Source of the DNA: Hungateiclostridiaceae bacterium UBA1305
GTDB lineage: Bacteria > Bacillota > Clostridia > Acetivibrionales > DTU013
Length of the DNA stretch: 64,000 nt
Assembly: GCA_002307275.1 (NCBI GenBank)
Contig: DBTX01000008.1
Location: forward strand, 32,784-96,783
Direction: 5' to 3'
A model generated the notes under the pieces. The model saw nothing but the letters and a program-made list of their open reading frames with translations. It was not told the DNA's origin and ran no database searches. Below are positions 1 through 8,300 of this stretch, piece by piece (positions within the stretch are counted from its first letter, which is position 1; each line of letters begins with the position of its first letter). A program made the position numbers and the translations under genes.

Positions 1-875
1 TGCTCTTTAAAAAGGATGACGGCAAGCTTCTGGGCGCACAGATCGTCGGTTATGAAGGCGTCGACAAGAGGATGGATGTACTTTCAACCGCAATGCGCGC
101 AGGCATGACAGTATATGATCTCGAAAAGCTGGAGCTGTCCTATGCCCCGCCCTATTCCTCAGCAAAGGACCCTGTGAATATCGCAGGCTTTGCGGCTTCC
201 AACATTCTCAAAAAGGATTGCAGCATATTCCATTGGGATGAGGTCGGCAGCATCGACAGTAGCAAGAGCCTTCTGGTTGATGTAAGGGCACCCGAGGAAT
301 TCGACCTCGGAACCATAAAAGGCGCGGTAAACATTCCTCTGGATGAGATCAGAGACCGTCTTTCAGAGCTTTCCAGGGACAAGGAAATATTAATATTCTG
401 CCAGGTTGGCCTAAGAGGTTATCTGGCCTGCAGGATACTGATGCAAAAGGGCTACAGCAATGTGAAAAACCTGAGCGGGGGTTACAAGACTTACCAGATG
501 GCTGTCCAAAAGCAGTCAAATGAAGATATTTATGAATACGACAAAATAATGAAAAATGACGATATCAAACCGGTAGACAGCAGTGATGCCACATGCGCGG
601 CAGATGTCAGAATCCAGCTGGATGCATGCGGTTTGCAATGTCCCGGACCCATCATGAAGGTTTACGAAGCGATCAAATCAATGAATTATAACGAGGTTCT
701 GGAAGTGAAAGCCACAGATCCGGCATTCCAGGAGGATATCAGGACCTGGTGCAGGAGTACCGGAAACAAACTGTTGGGGGTGGGCTTCGAGAATAATTCA
801 TTTACAGCAAACATCCGAAAAGAAATGAAGTCTGCAGAAACCATAGGCAGCAAAAAAAAAATGACAAGTCCATGA
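1..875 (+). CDS. CoA-disulfide reductase-like FAD oxidoreductase, C-terminal part, with rhodanese and TusA domains (5' truncated)
   Basis: The frame is open from the window edge (first full codon at 3), so the FAD/NAD-binding part lies outside. The first ~75 visible codons fit the dimerisation domain of pyridine-nucleotide disulfide oxidoreductases (LGAQIVG, STAMRAGMTVYDLEKLEL). A rhodanese domain follows (about 230-510) with active-site Cys in FCQVGLRG at 399-401, then a TusA/SirA-like domain (about 600-830) with the CGLQCPGP motif. Proteins of this build handle low-molecular-weight thiol disulfides and persulfides and pass sulfane sulfur between domains. The ORF ends just after a run of ten A and overlaps the next ORF (ATGA, 872-875), which encodes the DsrE-like domain often fused to this protein, so the two are probably one gene split at the homopolymer. 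Family is confident; substrate is inferred. Confidence 0.85.
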   Translation, partial: LFKKDDGKLLGAQIVGYEGVDKRMDVLSTAMRAGMTVYDLEKLELSYAPPYSSAKDPVNIAGFAASNILKKDCSIFHWDEVGSIDSSKSLLVDVRAPEEFDLGTIKGAVNIPLDEIRDRLSELSRDKEILIFCQVGLRGYLACRILMQKGYSNVKNLSGGYKTYQMAVQKQSNEDIYEYDKIMKNDDIKPVDSSDATCAADVRIQLDACGLQCPGPIMKVYEAIKSMNYNEVLEVKATDPAFQEDIRTWCRSTGNKLLGVGFENNSFTANIRKEMKSAETIGSKKKMTSP

Positions 876-1327
876 TCGTCTTCAGCAACGACCTGGATAA
901 GACCATTGCTTCGTTTATTATTGCCAACGGCGCGGCTGCCATGGGCAGGAAGGTAACCATGTTCTTCACCTTCTGGGGGCTGAATATCCTAAGAAATCCT
1001 GACGGCGCAGGTGTAAAAAAGGATATCCTCTCAAAAATGTTTGGAATGATGATGCCAAAGGGTTCAAAAAAGCTGTCTCTTTCAAAAATGAATATGGCTG
1101 GAATCGGCCCGAAATTGATCAGGTATCTGATGAACAAAAAGAACATCTCCTCGCTGGAAGAGCTTATGGATCAGGCAAAAAAGAACGGTGTCATTTTCGT
1201 AGCCTGCAATATGTCGATGGATATCATGGGCATAAAAAAGGAAGAACTGATCGATGGCGTCACCATCGGCGGAGTTGCTTCCTTCCTTGGATCGGCGGAA
1301 GACTCCGATATGAGCCTGTTTATATAA
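872..1327 (+). CDS. DsrE/DsrF-like sulfur-carrier domain protein (probably the split C-terminus of the preceding gene)
   Basis: The 151-residue product resembles DsrE/DsrF/DrsH-type sulfur-relay proteins (KTIASFIIANGAAAMG, VTMFFTFWGLN, IFVACNMSMDIMGI with a conserved Cys, GVASFLG at the end). Such domains commonly form the last module of CoA-disulfide-reductase/rhodanese/TusA proteins. This frame is open leftward through the A run at 852-861, reading NDKS directly before the annotated Met, as a linker would. One extra A would join both ORFs. No convincing separate ribosome binding site was found, so translation would need coupling at ATGA, slippage on the A run, or a sequencing correction. 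Domain identity is good; its status as an independent gene is doubtful. Confidence 0.75.
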   Translation: MIVFSNDLDKTIASFIIANGAAAMGRKVTMFFTFWGLNILRNPDGAGVKKDILSKMFGMMMPKGSKKLSLSKMNMAGIGPKLIRYLMNKKNISSLEELMDQAKKNGVIFVACNMSMDIMGIKKEELIDGVTIGGVASFLGSAEDSDMSLFI

Positions 1328-1392
1328 GCTTGATATAAACTTGATATAGGCATATTGATGTACTGGGACACAAATTATGAAATAAAATAGTC

Positions 1393-1436
1393 AAAAAGAA
1401 ACAGCATTCGATTCAAACCGTCTGCTGTTTCTTTTC
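1393..1436. terminator. Bidirectional rho-independent terminator
   Basis: A 13-bp perfect inverted repeat (AAAAGAAACAGCA at 1394-1406, TGCTGTTTCTTTT at 1423-1435) has A-rich and T-rich flanks. It lies between the convergent DsrE-like and glutaredoxin genes and can serve both strands. Confidence 0.8.
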
Positions 1437-1451
1437 TCTGCACAAATACAT

Positions 1452-1682
1452 TCAAGAGCGGATCAGCGTGTCGATGGTTGCCTGATCAAAGCCTACAACA
1501 ATGCTGCCGTTGATATCAAGTACCGGCACGCCTCTCTGACCCGATTTCTGAACCATTTCCATTGCAGCTTCCCTGTCCCGCGATACATCCACATCCTCAA
1601 ACTGAACATTCTTCGAAGCCAGATAATTTTTTGCCACTGTGCACCATGGACATGATGGAGTTGAATATACTTTGATTGCCAT
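1452..1682 (-). CDS. Glutaredoxin-like protein (NrdH/YruB type)
   Basis: A 76-residue thioredoxin-fold protein with the CPWC redox motif near the N-terminus (STPSCPWC), the cis-Pro motif GVPVLDI and the C-terminal GFDQATIDTLI typical of small glutaredoxin-like/NrdH-type proteins that reduce disulfides or mixed disulfides in the cytosol. The ATG at 1682 is preceded by AGGGAGG. Its promoter carries a palindrome of the CsoR/CstR type, and it converges on persulfide-handling genes, so a role in thiol or persulfide stress is likely (inference). The electron donor cannot be told from sequence. Confidence 0.88.
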   Translation of the reverse strand: MAIKVYSTPSCPWCTVAKNYLASKNVQFEDVDVSRDREAAMEMVQKSGQRGVPVLDINGSIVVGFDQATIDTLIRS

Positions 1683-1740
1683 AAAATTAGTCCTCCCTGA
1701 TTTAAATTTTTGTTATATTTATTTTGAGAATTTATATCGG

Positions 1741-1793
1741 CTATTATATACCCCACATGGGTATATAATAGCAAATATTTTTTGAATTTGCAA
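1741..1793 (-). promoter_or_regulatory. Glutaredoxin promoter with overlapping CsoR/CstR-like operator
   Basis: On the minus strand the -35 is TTGCAA (1793-1788), the spacer is 17 bp and the -10 is TATTAT (1770-1765). A perfect 13-bp inverted repeat, CTATTATATACCC (1741-1753) and GGGTATATAATAG (1759-1771), with a 5-nt centre covers the -10. The core TACCC-N5-GGGTA resembles operators of CsoR-family repressors, which include copper-sensing CsoR and persulfide-sensing CstR. A weaker copy (TACCCCAAGGGTTA) starts at 1806. No CsoR-family gene is in the window, so the regulator is inferred. Confidence 0.65.
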
Positions 1794-1863
1794 GAAAAAC
1801 TTCTGTACCCCAAGGGTTATCACCCACAGAGACAGCAATTATTCAGAGGGGTAACCAATACGT

Positions 1864-1922
1864 GGCAAGCAGGAAAGCAAACATCCTTATATTTCAGTGA
1901 AAGGGTGCCTGCTTTCCTGTTT
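1864..1922 (-). terminator. Stem-loop downstream of the MalT/SARP-like regulator gene
   Basis: AAGCAGGAAAGCA (1867-1879) pairs with TGCTTTCCTGTTT (1910-1922) with one mismatch and a ~30-nt loop. It lies downstream of the regulator gene ending at 1984. There is no clear T run, so it may be a terminator or only a 3'-end stabilising hairpin. Confidence 0.35.
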
Positions 1923-1983
1923 TGAACTTTTGTTCTTATGATCAGTATATCTGCGAATCCGACAATTATAATTGGCTTATGGT

Positions 1984-4875
1984 TTACACCGGTCTCATTT
2001 CGACGTTACCCAGTGTCTGCACCAGTTGGGATATCTGCACCGCTTCCTCATAAAGCATATGGTACTTAATCCGCTTCGCAGTGGCCCAGAGCGCCTCAAA
2101 ATCGGCCAAATATTCTCCGCCGTACAGTGACAGAAGCATGGCGGACGCACCTCCGTCAATAGGGGTCTCCTTCCTCGCGGCACGCTCGAAAAGCTCAAAA
2201 TCGCAGTCGAGCTCGTCCCGGCAAACGCGGTACCGCCTGTCTCGGCACTGTATCAGCCCGTCGATACCGAGCGGTGCAAGGTCCTTTTTTAGCTGGGCCA
2301 AAGTGACACTTATCAGCCCCTTGACGTTTTGAGATTCCGATTCCGACCACAGGGATGCGCAGAGCTGTTCCTTGGTGGCCCCCGGCTCTCCTGCGTCAAG
2401 AAGGAAGGCGAAAAGCTCGCGCTCCTTTTTCGATCTCGTTCTGATCGGGGTATTCCTGTCGTGAGACGAGAAAACGGCAAACTCGCCGAAGGTTTGGACA
2501 TACGCTTTTTTGACCTTATAGCCCGCGAAGGCCATGAGCTGTTTTGTACATTCCTGCTCAATTGCTTCATCGTACGCGAATTGGAGAACCGGGCCGTAAT
2601 CGGTTTTTGCCCTGAAATACTCATGGATTCCGTTTTCCACACAGCAACGGAGGTTGATCGCCGTGTAGATTCTCGACTCCTCCCATTGCCCTGTTGCAAG
2701 GCAGCAGCGCGCCAGAATACCGTAGGCCAGTGTAGAATGCAGTCGCATTCCGGTTTCTTCACCAACATTGATACACTGCTTTGCACATCGGATTGCGTTG
2801 GGGTAATCTTGCGCCGCGGCGAAGTATCCCATAAGCCTTGCCAGAATAATGGACTTGAAATAATCGTTGCAGTCGCTCAGATGCCGGAAAATCTCAGCAA
2901 TTGTCTGCTCTTTTTCACCGTTCTCAAACATGACGCTATAGCTCAGCCTTTGCAGACGCGCCCAGCGTTGCTGGTAGGTGGTCTTACGGTACAGTGGGGC
3001 GTATTCATCAGCCAGAGCGAAATACTTTTTTGTTGTGTCGTAGGACGCCTCGAGTTTGTTTGAGTTGTCGATAAAAACGTTCTGAAAATGGATTTCCGCG
3101 GCAAACAGATAGCCAGTCCACATTTCGTCATATTTGCCCCGGCGCTTCATCTGATCCAGTGCGTCGTTCAGCACGGCGATTGACCGCTCCCGGTCACCAA
3201 GCATCTGATATGCTTTAGCCGCATAGATGCCCACCCCATGCATGTCCAGATATTCCTTGTCCTCTTCCGGGAGAGCAAGGCTTTTTTCATAATAGTCCAC
3301 TGTTTCCTTCATCCTGCCCGCGAAGAAGTGGACGGCGGTCAGACAACGCTCCAACCATGCCCTGATTTTCAGGTTTCCCTCTCTGGCGCACCGCTGGATC
3401 TCCTGATCCACAAGGGCGTAGGCTTCCGCCACCCGGGAATTCCAACAGAGGTTATACAGCTTCTCCGCGACGATCAGATACCTCGTTTCAGGTTCGCACC
3501 CGGAAAGCTTCGGCATCAGCTGATCCAGAAGCTCATCGGAGGCATCGAAGGAGACGGAATTGCGAAGCACACGCACCTTGTGCAGCATGGCCACCAGGTA
3601 CAACGCCCGGTTTGCCTGATTCAGCAGCGGGATAGCCCTGTCAAGGGCCTTCTGTGCACCCGTAAAATTTCCTGTGCAGGATAAAAACACGCCTTTAGCC
3701 GTAAGAAGCTCCGCGCTTTGCTCTCCCTCACCCATAAGCTGGAACCACTGCCGCAGTTCACTGAAGGAGCCGGAGCGGATCAGCGCCCGGTAACATCTCA
3801 GAATGATTTGCTCCAGAAGCTCCCGGTCATTCAGTTCGATGGCATAGTGAGCAGCCATCGAAAAGTCCCGCTGATCGAAATAATACCATGCTGCGCTTTT
3901 CCGCAATTCTGCCGTTTCCTCCGGTTCCAGCATTTCCATCAAGCTTTTTTTGAACAGCGCGTGATAGCGGTAATGCCCCTCTCCGGTTTTGACGGTGAAT
4001 AGGTTCCGCGCGGTCAGGCTATTCAGCATCAGCGCGGAATGCTTTAAGCCCAGCACTGCGTCCAGCATGGCGTCGTCCAGACTGTCAAAGCAGGATGAAC
4101 GCTTTAAAAAGTTCACCGTTTCGGCGGGCAGACGGCTGATGCATTCATAAAGGAGATATGACGACAGCGCGCTGGAGCCCTGCTGCGGAACATCAGCGGG
4201 AGAGACGCCGTTTTCCAGCAGGAGTCGGAAAGAGCCGACCGCCAGCGGCCAGCCCTCGGTGGCACGGTAAATATCTTCGTCGGCAAAGCCAAGTACCTTT
4301 GCAGTTTCCTGCCGGGTGAACGCCAAATCCTCCTGCCCCAGTTCCAGTATGTTCCCCCGGAGGCTCAGCGTCATGAATTCGGGCCACAGTGCCTCCCGGC
4401 TGCCCAGCAGCAGGCACATATGAGCCGGAGAGAAGCGGAGAAAGCAGGAAAGAAAATCCCTGATCTCATGATTCCGGATGGTGTGGAGATCATCCAGCAC
4501 CAGGACGATCCGGTCTGACACCTGCTCCACGCCGCCAATCATAGCGTTGGCAAGAATGGACGTGAAATTCTCCTTTTCCAGAAATGGCAGGCATTCGGAC
4601 GTCTGAAAGCCGTACTTCGGGTATGCCTGCAGAATCGCTCTGCACAGGACGTCGGCAAATGCAAGGATGTCCGATTCCCCAGTCAGTGACAGCCAGACGG
4701 GGTTCGTTTCGCTCCTTGCCAATTGTGCCAGAAGCGTCGTCTTCCCATAGCCTGCTCCGGCGTGTACAAAGACAATCCTCCCTGCGCAGGCTTCGATCCG
4801 ATCCGTCAGCCGCTTCCGAAGCATTTCGCCCGACGCTGCTTTCGGCACTGTTAGCAGCGCGCTTGCACCTTCCAT
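1984..4875 (-). CDS. Large MalT-like ATPase transcriptional regulator with C-terminal SARP/BTAD output domain
   Basis: A 963-residue STAND-type regulator. It has a P-loop near residues 38-48 (HAGAGYGKTTLL), Walker B near 122-131 (IVLVLDDLH), a long helical TPR-like middle (about 330-780), an OmpR-like winged helix from ~788 (VQTFGEFAVF, KEQLCASLW) and a bacterial transcriptional activation domain from ~880. This resembles MalT/LuxR-LAL proteins in front and SARP-type activators at the end. The start at 4875 is preferred: GGGAGG sits 7 nt upstream, whereas the alternative ATG at 4890 overlaps that site. It is divergent from the giant SLH protein and probably activates it through direct repeats at that promoter (inference). 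The signal is unknown. It is more GC-rich than genes further right. Confidence 0.85.
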   Translation of the reverse strand: MEGASALLTVPKAASGEMLRKRLTDRIEACAGRIVFVHAGAGYGKTTLLAQLARSETNPVWLSLTGESDILAFADVLCRAILQAYPKYGFQTSECLPFLEKENFTSILANAMIGGVEQVSDRIVLVLDDLHTIRNHEIRDFLSCFLRFSPAHMCLLLGSREALWPEFMTLSLRGNILELGQEDLAFTRQETAKVLGFADEDIYRATEGWPLAVGSFRLLLENGVSPADVPQQGSSALSSYLLYECISRLPAETVNFLKRSSCFDSLDDAMLDAVLGLKHSALMLNSLTARNLFTVKTGEGHYRYHALFKKSLMEMLEPEETAELRKSAAWYYFDQRDFSMAAHYAIELNDRELLEQIILRCYRALIRSGSFSELRQWFQLMGEGEQSAELLTAKGVFLSCTGNFTGAQKALDRAIPLLNQANRALYLVAMLHKVRVLRNSVSFDASDELLDQLMPKLSGCEPETRYLIVAEKLYNLCWNSRVAEAYALVDQEIQRCAREGNLKIRAWLERCLTAVHFFAGRMKETVDYYEKSLALPEEDKEYLDMHGVGIYAAKAYQMLGDRERSIAVLNDALDQMKRRGKYDEMWTGYLFAAEIHFQNVFIDNSNKLEASYDTTKKYFALADEYAPLYRKTTYQQRWARLQRLSYSVMFENGEKEQTIAEIFRHLSDCNDYFKSIILARLMGYFAAAQDYPNAIRCAKQCINVGEETGMRLHSTLAYGILARCCLATGQWEESRIYTAINLRCCVENGIHEYFRAKTDYGPVLQFAYDEAIEQECTKQLMAFAGYKVKKAYVQTFGEFAVFSSHDRNTPIRTRSKKERELFAFLLDAGEPGATKEQLCASLWSESESQNVKGLISVTLAQLKKDLAPLGIDGLIQCRDRRYRVCRDELDCDFELFERAARKETPIDGGASAMLLSLYGGEYLADFEALWATAKRIKYHMLYEEAVQISQLVQTLGNVEMRPV

Positions 4876-4967
4876 AGGTCGTCCTCCCATCCGTTAATAT
4901 CGACTTATTATAGCATAGAAGCATTAACGCCGAAAAATAATTTTGGAAATAGTTGAAAAATGGCGTT

Positions 4968-5005
4968 TTCGTTAACGGTTTCGTTAATGGTGCATGTTTT
5001 ATAAT
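4968..5005 (+). promoter_or_regulatory. Promoter of the giant surface protein with tandem 12-bp direct repeats
   Basis: Two adjacent direct repeats, TTCGTTAACGGT (4968-4979) and TTCGTTAATGGT (4980-4991), end 8 bp before a perfect -10 TATAAT (5000-5005) and occupy the -35 position, where no good -35 exists. SARP-family activators are known to bind direct repeats about one helical turn apart at this place. Further CGTTAA words occur at 4893 and inverted at 4923, within the divergent regulator's upstream region. Binding by the regulator is inferred. Confidence 0.6.
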
Positions 5006-5034
5006 AGAGAAAAATGTCGAAAGAGGTGACGGCA

Positions 5035-5319
5035 ATGAAAAACCGTGCAGTATCGGGCGGCGGACTGGAGCCGCACTGCGGTGTCAGCGATGGGAACTTC
5101 CCTTGCCTGGGAAACTGCTGTGATGCCCGGAAGGGGACATTTGGACCGGAGTACAGGAGCATCTGCCCCTGTTGCACAGCCATGACGCTCCCGCCCAACA
5201 GCTCGACGCTAGAGATTGCGACATTATTTGAATGCTCTCGTTATGGCTACGGAAGACGGATGACGGATGCAAGGCCGCCGGAGCAAACAAAGCCTAAAGA
5301 AAACGGAGGGGAAATTTAA
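5035..5319 (+). CDS. Possible small Cys-rich leader ORF
   Basis: A 94-codon ORF fills the leader between the promoter at 5000 and the giant surface-protein gene, its TAA directly touching the next ATG. AGAGGTG lies 7 nt before the ATG at 5035. The product has several Cys (GNCC, CPCC) but no recognisable domain, signal peptide or membrane segment. It may be a translated leader coupled to the downstream gene or a chance ORF in a GC-rich leader. Confidence 0.3.
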   Translation: MKNRAVSGGGLEPHCGVSDGNFPCLGNCCDARKGTFGPEYRSICPCCTAMTLPPNSSTLEIATLFECSRYGYGRRMTDARPPEQTKPKENGGEI

Positions 5320-8300
5320 ATGAAACATATTGAAATTAGGAAAAAGGCACTGAGCCTTATTTTGACGTTCTGCCTGCTGCTCAGTCTGCTGCCGGGGCTG
5401 AGCCTGACAGTATGCGCGTCATCGAACTCCGCGCCCACAGTTGCCAACACATCCGTCACGTTACCGACTATTGCGGAAGATGTGACCGACAGTTCAAACG
5501 CCGGTATAACCATTTCCTCTATTTTAAATCTCGCTGCCGCGTCGGACGTGGACGGGAACACAATGGGTATCGCGGTCACGTTGGTGGACGATTCCAACGG
5601 CATGTGGGAGCTCTGTGACACAGAAGGCACTTGGTGGTCCATTACAAAATATCATGATGTTACTTCCATTACAGATTCAAATGCATATCTGATTCCGGAC
5701 GGATTCTCGATCAGGTTTTTGCCGGGTGCCGACTTCAACGGGCAGGCTTTCTTTACCTTTCGAGTGTGGGATGGAACCTCCGGCTCAAGCGATACTGTTG
5801 TTGATACGAGCGGCAGCAATCACGCCGGAAGCACGGCCTTCAGCGCCGGCATGGCAACCGCAGCGATCACCGTTACCGCCGTCAACGACACTCCTCAGAT
5901 TCATAAGTACAGCACGGGCAATGTACTTAACTTCGACGGCAGCAATGATTATGTGTCGGTTCCTGATCCAGGCCTGAATAATGACTCATTCACTGTAGAA
6001 GGGTGGATCTACGCAAGATCCGCCAATACATATTCCAGATTCTTCGATTTCGGCAAAGGCCCTGGGGACACCGGTGATGATGGGCGTAACATTATTGTTC
6101 AAATTGACGGCACCGCGGAAACAAAAGGTGATCTTAGGTTCGAGGTGTGGAACGGTACCGACAGAGCGACCGACATGAGCATGATTGAAACGAGCAGCCC
6201 ATTTACCTTAAATCAATGGGTTTATGTGTCGGCGGTTTATAACAGTGCCACCCAGATGGGGTATTTGTACTGCAACGGCAGTCTGGAGGCAAAAGGGAGT
6301 ATGAAGCTGACTCCAAACACCACTATTATCAGGGACAAAAGCTATTTCGGCAGGAGCAACTGGACGGCTGACGAATACTTCAATGGTCAAATGCACAGCA
6401 TTGCCGTCTGGAAGGAAGCGCGCACGGCTGGTGAGGTTGCCCGGGATATGAACGCCAGCTTCAGCGGAGCCGAACCAAATCTAGTCCTGTTCTATCCGCT
6501 GAATGACACAGCAAGCTCGACGACGGCCCAAAGCACAACAGGCAGCAACTCGGGCAGCCTGTTGAACTATTCGTCGTCCGGCGGCACGGAAGCTTCAACG
6601 GCAAACGAAGCAATGATCGTTAATGACAGCACCTTTGATTATCAGGTTTCGGATTCTGCCGGGGTTAACATCCCGGTCGGTCAGATGTACTTAAAAGACG
6701 TTGACGCGGGAGCCGCCGGTGTCGCGTTGACGCTTTCCGCGACAAACGGTACATTGGCGTTAAACACGGTTGATGGGGTCTCCATCACTGGAAATGGCTC
6801 AAGCATAATGACAGTGTCCGGGACGATTGACGATCTCAACGAAGCGCTAAAGACTCTGACATATCTGTCATCCGCCGCCTGCACGGATATCATCACCGCC
6901 ACCGTCACTGACGTCGGTAACACCAGCTCTGGTGGCTCACTGTCGGCTTCCGAGACTATCGGTGTAACAGTCAACGCCGCGCCCGACCCGGCAACGACGC
7001 CGACTATAACCGTCCAGCCACCATCCAGTGTTACTGTGGCATTGGGGCATGAAGCCAATTTTTTAGTTACCGTTGCGGGGCCGACAAGCGGTAGCAGCTA
7101 CACTTGTCAGTGGCAGGTAACGACGGGCTGCGGCTCGACCTGGTCGAACATATCCGGAGAGACCGGCAGCAGCTATTCGATCAGCAGCACGACAAAAAGC
7201 GATAACGGAACCCAATACCGGTGCTATGTATACGACGCCACCGACAACACGTCCGCGACATCGGACAAGGCGACCCTCACCGTCCTTTATCCCATCATGA
7301 AAATGGCGAATGTGACGCCGGCAAACAGCTCAACCAGCATTGACGTTAACACGCAGCTTGCAATGACTTTCAATGAGGATGTATCAGCCAATTCAGGAAA
7401 TATATATATCGATGGCCCATCGTCGACGGTTTATACAATCCCCGTCACAGACAGCAATGTCGTAATCAATGATAATATAGTGACCATCACCTTGCCGGGG
7501 AGCCTTGATTACATTACAAAGTACCATATTCTGATCGACCCAGGCGCGCTTGTTGATACATACGGCGGTGCTTATGCCGGGTTAATCGACAGTATGGCAT
7601 GGAGCTTTACGACCACCGCCGTGCCGGTGTCCTCTTCGCCGGCAGTTGTCCTCGGGAACACAACGCTTAATTCTTCAGACAGCAGGTATTATTTTGACAG
7701 TGCGGCGGTTGGCGGAAACAGTATCCAGACCATTCTGATCAGTTTCTCCAGCGGCGTGGCAAGCGGTGATGCGATAAACCTGCCGGCAGCGCCGGGCGGC
7801 TTTACCGTGTCCTCAACATCGGCAAGCAACAGCTATACCAAACGTATCAACATCGATACCGCAACAACCGGGACAGACAACGCCTCCGCTGTCCAGTCCT
7901 ATCTGCGGGACATAGGCTTTGCGCTTGATAGCACACACACATCACAGTCGGTGAAGGTAACGCTGACCACAGAAAATGTTCAATGCGACACCTTCTACGA
8001 TATCGATACGCAGCATTACTACCAGTTCATACCATATTCATCTGCTGCAGGCACGACTTGGGTGGACGCTTACAATTCCGTAAAAAGTATGACATATATG
8101 GGCCGTACGGGTTATCTTGCAACCATTACGAGCTATGGTGAGGACACCCTTGTGAACTCGCTCTCCGGCGGCATGGTTGGGTGGCTCGGCGGCACAGCGC
8201 TGAAATACACAGATACGGAACCGGTGCAGGGTTCGCTCTATTACGAAGGCTTTGACACGACAAATATTAACAGCGGCAGCAACTGGTACTGGGCCTGCGG

